From Stictocephala bisonia (Eukaryota; Arthropoda; Insecta; Hemiptera; Membracidae), in the NCBI GenBank assembly GCA_035578905.1, contig JAQJVL010000706.1, positions 248,001 to 312,000 of the forward strand: 64,000 bases of DNA, written 5' to 3'. The position numbers were made by a program, and so were the translations under genes. The notes beneath the pieces are model-generated. The model searched no databases and was not told the origin of the DNA. It worked only from the letters and a program-made list of their open reading frames with translations. Positions 1 through 9,500 of the stretch are shown piece after piece (within the stretch, counting starts at the first letter, position 1; each line of letters starts with the position of its first letter).

Positions 1-221
1 TGAAGGAGTAATTAATTCTTTATTTGCAATAGATTCAAGTGGATGACGTACAAATAGACATAATAAAAGATATACATCCACAGATAAATTTAGGTGCTGA
101 TGGGAAAGTTGATTTTGAACTATATCAAACTAATGGAATAGGTAGATCATATACTTATGGATGAACTCGAATAGATCAGTCGAGTTCCAGATGCCAAAGT
201 ATAAATAAACATGTATAAGGG

Positions 222-640
222 ATGTCCAATATGAAAAAGGTCTTTCGTAAATATACTGTCAACGGAAGTGGACTTGTTGATGGTGTTGCTAATACAATCG
301 ATAGTGTTGCTGGTACAGTACTAAACAAGGCTATTGATATATTACCTGTTGAACTTCATCTGCCTGGAGGTTACAGTTACTGTGGTCCTGAGACTACGTT
401 AAAGGAGAGATTAGTATGTGGGGATCAAGGAACAAGTTGGATGAGGCGTGCAAAGAGCACGACATTACATATTCCAAATATAGTGACAATCAACATCGCA
501 GACAGGCGGACTAACATTTGGCAGATCAGGCTTGGGCCAGAGTGAAATCATCTGATGCTTCATTGAGTGAACGTGCAGCAGCTTGGACCGTAACAACTAT
601 CATGAATGCCAAGAAAAAGCTGGGAGGTGGTTGTGTGTGA
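222..640 (+). pseudogene. Broken phospholipase A2-like (parvovirus VP1-type) protein of the Maverick element
   Basis: The first frame contains a glycine-rich calcium-loop-like stretch (YCGP, about 390-400). A frameshift near 430-440 moves the signature CKEHD, with the catalytic His-Asp pair at 458-463, into another frame. That second frame is interrupted by a TAA at 512-514 and runs on to a TGA at 638-640. The motif order (YCGP loop, then C-x-x-HD) is that of the small PLA2 domain known from parvovirus VP1 and also found in some adintoviruses and Polintons, where it is thought to help virions cross membranes. A basic tail at 640-810 in a third frame has two YYLKPY repeats and a Lys-rich end, which could belong to this protein or to a small core-like protein. 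It is non-functional as it stands. Confidence 0.75.
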
Positions 641-711
641 AAGAAAAAGGGGGAAAGGATATTACTTGAAACCGTATAAAAATGGAAGGAGCTATTATTT
701 GAAACCATACA

Positions 712-1120
712 ATGGAAGTGGAAAAAAGCCACCTCAGAAAAATAAAACTCAGAAGAAAAAAAAGATTCACACTAGACGATGTTCCCATCCGAGCTTTAAA
801 CAATACTGAACTCGAACAGTATGCTTGTAAACTTAAAATACCAAATTTTCGAGGTATATTTATGAGAGACACTTTGCCAAAAAGAACCTGGAAAAAGGAA
901 TATGCTATTGTAAATTTAGATTCAATATTTGATAAGAGTACACACTGGGTATGTTACAAAAAGGTCAATGATATTGTATATTATTTTGAGTTTTGGAAAT
1001 TTAAAACTGCCACCGGAGCTTTTGAAGTATTTTGAGGGATACAAGGTACACTACAATTAGCCATGTCGTCAGACGTTTAATTTAAGCAATTTGTGGGTAT
1101 TTTTTAAGGTTTTATTAAGC
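712..1120 (+). pseudogene. Broken adenain-like cysteine protease (Maverick PRO)
   Basis: The open frame at 712-1035 contains the N-terminal half typical of Polinton PRO: a conserved helix (LEQYACKLKIPNFRG), the IVNLDS strand, and THWVCY with the catalytic histidine. A frameshift follows around 990-1010, because the FG-like loop continues in another frame. The cysteine motif CGYFLRFY (Cys codon 1092-1094) sits in yet another frame. Adenain-family enzymes cleave capsid precursors at Gly-Gly-type sites in adenoviruses and Polintons. Both catalytic residues are visible, but not in one frame, so the gene is inactive. Its position between the PLA2-like and capsid genes matches the usual virion module. 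Confidence 0.8.
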
Positions 1121-1179
1121 AATGTTTAAGGTTTTTAATCAATCAACATTAGCTTTCATCAATCCGTTAAGGAGTAAGG

Positions 1180-1862
1180 ATGTTTTGTATTTGTGGAAGG
1201 GGTTCGGAATTTGACTGCAACATATTTCCAGCACTAGATTTGTCTAAAGGAGAGTGGAAAATTGGATTAGTAGACTTTACTACCTATAACGCTATACCAA
1301 ACGTAAAATATGGAATTAACAATTTATTTCACTATGGTGACAAAGTTGTAGATATTCTCACTGGTTCTTATGAAATTGACGTTCTTATTACAAAACTGAT
1401 AGGAGAAACGATTAATGAACCAGACAAACTTAAGCTTAAAGAGGCAACAATAATACATTTCAAGTGGAAATCTATGGTGAGAAAGTTATTGATTTTACAA
1501 AACCTTCAAGTATAGGATCCTTGTTTGGCTATTCACACAAGGTTCTTGAACCCAATAAATGGTACGTGTCAAACTAACCTGTCGACATTATCAAAATGAA
1601 TGTCATACGAGTTGAATGTAACTTAGTGAAAGGTTCTTATCAAAACGGTGTTGAAAGACACGTAGTTCACGAGTTTTACCTGAGCGTACTTCCAGATTTT
1701 AAGATTGTAGAAAAACCATGTAACGTAATTTATTTACCAATGAACGTAAAGAGACTGGAATATATATCATTAAGACTTTGCGATCAAGATAATCAGTTGA
1801 TAAACTTGAGGAACGAAAAAATCAGTATTAAACTTCACTTGAAACAAAAACAATGGGTCTAG
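1180..1862 (+). pseudogene. Probable minor capsid/penton-like structural protein of the Maverick element, frameshifted
   Basis: Two open segments (1180-1515 and 1596-1862) read as parts of one protein of roughly 220 residues, joined through short frame changes between about 1470 and 1595. The N-terminal part has LSKGEWKIGLVDF, a pattern I associate with a small protein adjacent to the major capsid gene in Polintons. The C-terminal part is beta-rich (VIRVECNLVKGSYQNG, HEFYL, ISLRLCDQDN), compatible with a single jelly-roll. Position just before the major capsid gene supports a minor capsid or penton role. The assignment to minor capsid rather than another virion protein is inference. It is broken by at least two frame changes. 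Confidence 0.55.
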
Positions 1863-3050
1863 TATTTAAGGAATTGGAAGTAACACCAGTAGTCAGTCAA
1901 CTCTTGTGCACGAAAGAGTTAACATCCAAAAACAAGGATTACTTAAAGTACCCGAGACTTTTAGTGTTAAATCATGTTTGTAGTAAACAGTAGGGCACAG
2001 TTTGATGAAAGCATAACAGAGTACGAGTACCGTACTTACAACCCCTTTTACATCTATAACTTTTAATACAAATAATGAGGTACGTATTTCCATTCAACAA
2101 CAATATAGCCTTACATACCATGTGAAAGTTACTTACATGTGACAGGCAAGGTAACAAAATCAGATGGACAGACAGAAGATGCAATGTTAAAACTTGTTAA
2201 CAATGGTATACCATTTATTATAAATGAGATTAGATACGAAATTGGGGGTGTAATTATTGATCGGACAAAAAAATGTTGCCATAACATCCACTATTCGGAA
2301 TTTAGTATCATTTACACCATAAGATGAAACAAGGTTAGTAAATGCTGTGTGGTTTGGCAAAGAGTTAGTTAAGAACTTTTCTTTTTGTGTTCCCTTAAAA
2401 TTTCTGAGGGATTCTTTGAAGATTACTGACGCATTGTTGTGAACCAGAAACAGGAACTGATTTTGCTCGTTTCCGATGAAATGAAACTCTCTTAATTAAA
2501 GGTAATGGAACAGGATCGTGTATTGGAAATGCCGTTCAGGTCTTGGGAGCTGCACGAATTTCCCGAACTTCCACCAAGTACCAGACAGTCTTGGACAATT
2601 AAAACATCTTTGCAATTGGAAAAACCTCGTTATGTCATACTTGTGTTCCAAACCGCAAAGAAAAGTGATTTGGTAAAATATGCTGGTATCTTTGATAAGT
2701 GCTCACTTATAGATGTTAAACTCTTTTTAAACTTTCAGTACTATCTTTATGATAATTTGCGTGGTGATGACACTCTGTTGTATCAAATGTACACAAAGTT
2801 CCAGTCACCTTACTATAGGAGCAGTACACCTCATCTTATCATGAGTCGCACAGCTTTTGACACTTGTCCTGATTTTGTTATCGACTGTTCTAAACAGTCT
2901 GATAATCTAAAGTCTGGTCTAGTAGATGTGCGTCTGAAATTTGAGTCTTCTGCTGCTTTTCCAAAGGGTACGACTGCATGTTGCTTGACATTCATGATGC
3001 TCTAATCCAGTACAGTCCACTTACTGGTACTGTCAACAGAGTTCTCTAGT
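1862..3050 (+). pseudogene. Broken major capsid protein (double jelly-roll type) of the Maverick element
   Basis: The 3' half is intact as an open frame at 2505-3005. It carries the block FRSWELHEFPELPPSTRQSW followed by LEKPRYVILVFQT, with a DVKLFLN...YDNL segment and a C-terminal FVIDCS..SLKSG-like block. I recognise this organisation from the major capsid protein encoded by insect Maverick/Polinton elements. The 5' half (1862-2500) survives only as short pieces in several frames, including 2139-2327, with stops near 2065, 2325 and 2440. The double jelly-roll capsid protein builds icosahedral virions in the adenovirus-like lineage. Calling the whole 1862-3050 interval one gene is inferred from colinearity. 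It is inactive. Confidence 0.7.
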
Positions 3051-3211
3051 GTCGCATCTCCTATAAAAGGAGGACGAGCAAACACCAAGTTTCAATAGCT
3101 GCTTAGTCAACATGGGTTCAACATCTCCTGCTCCAGAGGCTAATATCTCTATGAGTTTCCACTAGTGGACAAGGAAAATGCTCCAAGGAAAATGCTCCTC
3201 CACAACAGGAT

Positions 3212-3739
3212 ATGACAGGCTTTCTGAAGGTAATATATAACGTTAATTCACTTTTTTCAAAATTCGCTACTGTGGGTATCTTTAAAGAGTTTGACTTTCA
3301 CGTAGACGTTTTGTTTCACAAACAAGACAATCGGAAATATGTTTTGTTGGATCATCCTGAATTTATTGAGTTTCAGAATCTGGAACCTTCAATTACTCGT
3401 GCTTTAAGCAACAAGGGTGAGAAAAGGAGATTTGCATTTTTTGGATTAAAAATAGTAATTAAATATATTTACTTCAAGCTGCATGTAGAGGTCCAAGATG
3501 CTAAACATAAAACGTCTGTCCTATTTAGCGAGTCTGAACTAGCTTACTGCCTTGCATTTATCGGGACATTAAACAATTATCCTGTGTCGAATCTTACTTC
3601 ATTGAGCACATTGATCGGGTTATGCATACTGATTCTGTCTATGTTCCCCCACCACAGCAAGTTAACGGATGGAATGCAGATCGTCTCCATGATGAAATTA
3701 TTTGGTATAAGAAAACAAAGAAAACAAAGTCTACAGTAA
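3212..3739 (+). pseudogene. Unrecognised Maverick-associated protein remnant
   Basis: Open frame of 175 codons directly downstream of the capsid relic on the same strand. It reads as plausible globular protein (DVLFHKQDNRKYVLLDHPEF, then SESELAYCLAFIGTL) up to about 3590. After that the composition changes, and a more protein-like reading continues in another frame (a Tyr/Pro-rich stretch with VYVPPPQQ near 3640), suggesting a frameshift near 3590. I do not recognise a family. Its location suggests a virion or accessory gene of the same element. Confidence 0.4.
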
Positions 3740-3752
3740 ATTAGTCAGAAAC

Positions 3753-3920
3753 ATGTTGACACCGGCAGTGGTGGAATTTCATGGGTTCAAAGACCATAAC
3801 ACTAGTTTTATCGTTAAAGAATTAGTCATTATGGGTCCTTGTATAAATGTTAATATGGTTTTTAAATTCTCTTATTGTCAGAGCAAACTGAACAGCGCTG
3901 TTCAAAAGATGAATACGTGA
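3753..3920 (+). pseudogene. Short unrecognised remnant at the right end of the Maverick element
   Basis: Fifty-five codons from ATG at 3753 to TGA at 3918-3920, including HGFKDHNTSFIVKELVIMG. The FxVKEL pattern looks like real coding sequence, but I cannot name the family. It lies just after the preceding remnant on the same strand and may be a separate small gene or the 5' piece of a gene destroyed further downstream. Confidence 0.3.
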
Positions 3921-4084
3921 GGTGAGCGCACATTTCACAAAATTTTGTGGGAGGGGGGTAGTATACCTTTTAGTTTTAAGCTAGTTCGTAGTTTACACAA
4001 ACCCTGTGATATGGTTTATACCAAGGGGTTGGAGAAAAAGTCATATCTTTCTAAATTTCACAGGAGCGTTCAAGAGCTTGAAGA

Positions 4085-5240
4085 GTCTTAGAAAGTTCCA
4101 TTTTACTATGTATTTTTACCTTGTTCTCTTTCACAACATGCTAAAGATGGTAAGTGCGCTTTAGCAAGTGCACATTTTACTATAAAAAATTAGATACAAA
4201 TAAGTGTTCCTAGCTCTATGTGTGTTCTATGGCTGGCTTAAACTCTGTAAGCCCAGGACATGTGTGGAATACCGTACCGTCGAGGTAAGGGCGGTCCAAA
4301 TTCAATAAAAAAAATATAAAATCGCACCCGAACGTTTTCCAAGGCAGCCGTAAAACGCAAAAGCCCTCAGGCGGTCCTCGCACCATACAGGCAGACATCA
4401 TAATGTTAAGACCTATTGCTGTGAGTCTGAGCTCTCCTATGCTTTGTGTATAAATGGTATACTCTCTGGCTGGCCTAAACTCTGTAATTCCAGGGTATGA
4501 GATTTTCTAGGAAAAAAAAAACAAATATATAAAATAAAATCCCTTGTAGGTTACGTGTTAAATTGAAAGGCTTCACTGTGTAAAGATCAGTACATACACA
4601 GTTGGCTAGGGATGAAAAAATAAATAAATAAAATATAAAAATAAATAAATGGGACATGAAAATTTTGTTACGGAGTGGTCATCACCATATGGAGCGATGG
4701 ATGGAACTCCTTACACGTGTGCATAGGCCTACTGGGAAAGTAGACACACAACGCGCCAAGACATCTACGTCTTGGTTTACACACACCTAACGTAACGTGG
4801 TGTGGAAATGTGGGTCAATCAATAAATAAAATAACTATGATTGTATTTTAATCCCAACAAATAAAATCATAATGGTAAGTATAAACACGAATTCATTAAT
4901 CATTGTCTTTTACTATTATAATCATAAATTTAAGAAGATACCCATATTCCTACTACTTACGTTCATTATTATTTTTTCTTATTAAAAAACAAAATTAAAT
5001 TCATAATTCCTATACTTTTATGATTATTAATTGATAAACTGATTTTGTACAGTTAGAAACACAATTTATACATTATAACTATTTTTAAGTCTGTGTCAGC
5101 CATACTGGATATTTTAGTTAATCACAGCTCTTTATTTTAATCACGGAGACTTGGTGGGAGTACCCAAAACCGAGGCTAGCCAAAGAAATCCGAACTGGCC
5201 TTTGGCTCTCCACTGGGACGAAACTCACTCTTGGGATGTC
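4085..5240. other. Non-coding stretch with a duplicated ~30-bp motif
   Basis: No supportable gene. Two related copies of a motif beginning with GGCTGGC and containing AAACTCTGTAA...CCAGG lie near 4231-4262 and 4470-4496. The rest is AT-rich; short open frames here have no protein-like pattern. Confidence 0.4.
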
Positions 5241-5277
5241 GGTAAAGGAACCCTTCACTACTACTCTCTTCTGTTAT

Positions 5278-5502
5278 CTATATCGGTTTTGGGGCGCCAC
5301 TACAGTATCCGTCATGCACATTTTGCCTCCCTTCAATACAAATTTTCCGCCAACGGCAAACCATTTGGATGGACATTATTCTTTCATCTTATACAGTGCA
5401 TATTTGACGATGAATGTCCACAACTGATTCATTTTTCGCAGTTGAAAATCGAATTACACTACGCACCTCACAACTGGCGGCAACAATCATCGGTGTCTCC
5501 AT
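5278..5502 (-). pseudogene. Mariner-type transposase N-terminal fragment (HTH domain)
   Basis: On the minus strand, ATG at 5502 opens a frame with SCEVRSVIRF, then DIHRQICTV, one in-frame TAA stop (5391-5389), and then the same frame continues with MVCRW and EGRQNVHD up to a TAG at 5280-5278. CEVRSVIRF...IHRQI and W...F.EGR..VHDE are hallmarks of the N-terminal helix-turn-helix region of mariner/SETMAR-type transposases, which binds the transposon ends. The DDE/DDD catalytic domain is absent, so this is a truncated relic with one nonsense codon. The GAP after the VHD motif (rather than GRP) also shows decay. The open frames on the plus strand here are shadows. Confidence 0.75.
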
Positions 5503-5839
5503 GGTGACTGAGCCGCAACTTACCGAGCGTGCACTTCCCAGTTGCCAAATTGGTCCTCAGGGGTGCCAATACAACCAAGCTACAATACCATGTTCCTCGC
5601 ACCTGTCAGCGTTGTACTTGATGCGAGTAATAAAGATGGGAAACATACTTTTTGGATACCCCACGTAATATTCAAGTATATGAACATTTCAAAACACAAA
5701 CGAGGTCTTAGGATATTTGTTCCTTTAAGGATTAAAACACCACGGTGGACATTGCCATATTTTGTCTGAACTTGAATATTGTTTACAATATTTTGAATCT
5801 GCAGTCTAAGACTACAATTAAATAAAAAAACCAAAACTG

Positions 5840-6470
5840 CTATTTAATTAAACTAAAAAATATATTAAATCTTACGAGAATTTTAGAAAATTTTACTGTC
5901 CTCAAGGGACAATATAACATGTAGCATATGAAATGCTAAATCAATGTTAAGTACAAGGGTACATAACATGGTCTGATTGCAGATTTAATGATATTTACAC
6001 TTAACAATTTTTTTGACTCTACTTCAAGATTGCTATGATCAGGGGCGTACCCAGGGGGGTACGTAATATTTACATGTGTCAGTAGGCCCCCTCCAAACAC
6101 TAACCCTGGGTCAGCCCCTGGTTATGATTGGTCAATAATTTTGATTAAAAATTGGGAAATATTTTCAGTTTACTTAATTTAAGAAATAAATTATATTTTA
6201 AAACGGAAAAATCAAAATATGTATTAAGTATCTGAACAACAACAAAAATAGCACTTATGAAGTTTTATGCTACGTACTATTTAGCATTATTATTTAAAAC
6301 TTAAAATTTAAAAAATGTTCTATGCCAGTCTTATTTTATTTAACAATACTTATTTATTAATAAAGAAGAAGAAATTACATTAAAATTTAACATCATTCAT
6401 ATTTATATGTCATATGATACATATACAATTTCATCTTGCATACATTAATGATCTTACATTTTTAAACACT
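5840..6470. other. AT-rich intronic or intergenic sequence
   Basis: No gene seen. A short GC-rich patch at about 6041-6122 (GGGGCGTACCCAGGGGGGTA, then CCCCCTCCAAACACTAACCC) looks like a fragment of an interspersed repeat. Confidence 0.35.
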
Positions 6471-6473
6471 TAC

Positions 6474-6575
6474 TACTTTTAGGTTTGGATTCTTTTTTAT
6501 AATTTTGTGTTTCTTGTCCATATAAAAGAGCATATAAGATGATAATGGCCGTGTGGGTTGTTCTGGATGTCGAGC
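6474..6575 (-). CDS. UBF-like gene, coding exon 4 (start of HMG box 1)
   Basis: 102 nt (34 codons), acceptor TTTTGTTTCAG and consensus donor GTAAGTG. It encodes HPEQPTRPLSSYMLFYMDKK and ends in NPNLKV. P-x-x-P-x-R/K-P-L-x-x-Y-x-x-F is the opening of an HMG box. The intron to exon 3 is about 7.7 kb and contains the LINE tail, a foldback repeat, the Penelope-like element and one ~410-bp repeat copy. Confidence 0.8.
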
Positions 6576-9500
6576 CTGAAACAAAATACGAACAAACTGG
6601 ATGTAAACATAATTCTAGACTATGGGGTAAAATTTGTATAGCTAATGTTATTAGAGGGCCGACAATTATATTATATGTAGATTTGTTTATATCATAGCAC
6701 ATCTACGATAGTATAAACCTGGATTGTTGACCGAGCATGTTCTCAAAATGAAGTTTACATGTGGGAGAATAATAGGGCTCTAACCATTTAACCCTCTCCA
6801 TGCTAAATAGGAATTCTTCAAATTTACTGGTAGCAGTTGGCTATAAATAAAAATACTATTCCGTTAAACCTAAATCTGCACTTTAAAGCATTAATCTTAT
6901 TCAGCATGTTTCAACATTAACTTTTAACCCTTCAACGTGCAATGACACACATTGTACATAATGTGCACCGATTATAGAAGACATAATTATTTTAAAATAA
7001 GTAGCGAGCTAGATTAGAAGGCCCTGTCAAAGCCTTTAATATTTTGAAAGCTCTAAATAAGAGACTCTAAGTATTTAAGTGTATTAGATTCGTCCAATAG
7101 CTTTTTACATATTCCACTACATGAAGATACAGTAGTAAACATTTAACTGCGTTCTCAAAACCCTTTCCACTGTGTGCCATATGGCATAACTATAGGGAGC
7201 GGGGTATACTCAGTGCATTTTTAGAGATATTAAGTTTGATTAATGATTATCTAATAAATTTTGTTGATGATTTGTTAAAATTTAGCAAAACTAAAAAAGA
7301 TCATGTGTGTCATTTAAAAGAAGTAGTTCAAAGATGATAAAAGAATTATTTTAACTGTCAACACTAATAAAGTCAAACTGTTCCATACATTACAGAAATA
7401 AATTACTTAGGGCATTTAATAAGCCTTAATATAATAAAAATTGATCCTAACAGAGCTTTTGCTTTTCCACAATTTGAGATAGATTAAAGCAGCAACGCAA
7501 GATGTTTCTATCTGAAAATCCAGACTGGTGCAGGCATAGATGATGGGAAAATCCTGGGCGAACCGGTAGGGTGTATTTCTGTTCATATAGCTGCCCCCCC
7601 CCCTGCACTGCCACGGATGAACATTGCACGTACCTTTACCATGGACACCTATTACAAGGACACTTGAGACTCTCTTCACAGGATCTTGTTGTGTTCAGAA
7701 AATAGTGATGGTGGTATTTACATATAACAGTGTAAAACAAAAATCATTTGATGGGAAGTGGAAGTTGATGTTGATCAGTGTTTCTATTATAGTTGCATGT
7801 AACAACACGTGTTCTACTAATTTTTGCTTATGATAAGAGGACATGTTTTTCTTGTTTGTTTTAAATTGGCTTGATTTATTTATTTAGACTTTACATAGGT
7901 GTACAGTACATATGAATAACTAGACATAACAAATTTACATTAATTTATTTCTTGGTACGTGCATCCAACATCAGGATTGGATTCTCTTCTTCAGTTAATC
8001 TCCAATATCCAAATATTTGGTACAGTGTAAAAGGATGTGTTGCAGGGTTTCTTCCTCAGCTTGACATGCAAGACATAGTGGCAACTCGGTGAGTTGAAAA
8101 CGAAAGAAATAGGACTGGGTAACTATGTGTCCTGTTCTGGCTCTTGATGCGAATGATGACTCAGATTTAGGTAATTTTATGTAGATTTCTGTATTGTTAG
8201 ATTCCTTGAGAAGATCATAAAGATGGCGGTCAGTCAGTTCATCATTCCACGTCTCCACCCACCTGAGTTTTAGAATTTTATGGGATGTGGCTATGCAGCT
8301 CGTTAGAGTTAGTTCTTTAAATTTAGTTATTATAAATTTACATTAAAATAACTAAACATATAAGAAATGCGCTCAATGAACATTAAAATTAAAATTAACA
8401 TTTATTCAAATAAAATTACGACATATACAACAAATTACACGTTGAAGGTTTAATGGAAATGTACATTATTATCCAAGCCTAAACATGTACAATCGAGCGA
8501 TTTCCTTCAAGTGAAGATAAGCAGTAAAGTTGAATGTTATAATTAATTGACAATATTGGTGAGTACAATTTACAGATTAACTTAAATTGATTTGTTATTC
8601 ATACTTAAACAACAATATTTTAACTGAAAATTTGAAGCAGTAACAATATTTATAATAAAAATTGTATGACAAAATAAATAAACTAAATATTGAATGTGTA
8701 AATACAAATACAAAATATATATATTCATGACAAATGTAAATATTGACCCAAACCAGAAATATAAGAGAAATAAAAAAATGTATACACTTGTCAGTTACAC
8801 TACCTAACAAGTACATCCCCAACTTAGGAAAAAGATAAACACACAAAGCAATAAACAATAGTTGGCGGTCAGCAAACTCTGAACTAAACAATTCACTATG
8901 TACTTTCCAAGCAGGATTAGTTGATTTTCAAATGATTGGAGAACTGAATTTTTACTAACTGGTTTAACTCTTAGCACTCAGAAATAGATTTCTAAAAGCG
9001 TCATCTCAGGCCGGCTGGCCACTATGTAAAACGAAAAATACTCTAGACAATTACAATAAACAATTTTTTTGACAACGTGTAAAAGCTGAGATCAGCTGTG
9101 AAATACACTGTAAAAATAATATGTTATTAGTTATAATTGTACTGCAAGATGATAAAACTGCGTTATCGATTTAGTTATAATTGTTGACAAAATATTGCAG
9201 CACTATTCGAGCGTTAAAAACTCAATATGTCGACATTATAATGATTCAATTCATGCCGTTTCAGGTGTGACTTTCAATTAATAGAGAAAGGTCCACTAGC
9301 TGTAATAAGTATAGATTTCAATCGCAAAGAGTTAAAATCTTTTTAGTAGAAGTGATCAATATGCATAAAAACCAATTCCAATAAGTTTTATTCTTCATAT
9401 CATCAAATTTATATTGTGATATATCAGCAGTATCATGATTCATCGGAAACATAGATGCATAGAATTATTCTGATGCTCTAAAATAATTAATTGCAGGAGA

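Larger units (their letters stand above)
1..4085 (+). mobile_element. Decayed Maverick/Polinton (adintovirus-like) element, structural-gene end
   Basis: A run of broken plus-strand reading frames in the order PLA2-like protein, adenain-type cysteine protease, jelly-roll-type protein, major capsid-like protein, then two unrecognised proteins. This combination is typical of the virion module of Maverick/Polinton elements and the related adintoviruses, which are linear dsDNA elements integrated in animal genomes. Every gene carries frameshifts or stops, so this is an old, inactive copy. No integrase, protein-primed polymerase B or packaging ATPase is seen; if they were retained they would lie left of base 1. 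A coding-like remnant at about 37-165 precedes the PLA2 gene. No terminal inverted repeat was recognised on the right, so the right boundary (about 4.08 kb, where coding-like sequence stops) is approximate. Confidence 0.8.

Noticed and set aside
5151..5834. Plus-strand open frames of 63-118 codons and a minus frame at 5580-5834
   Set aside because: Those over 5278-5502 are shadows of the mariner fragment; the others show no family pattern.
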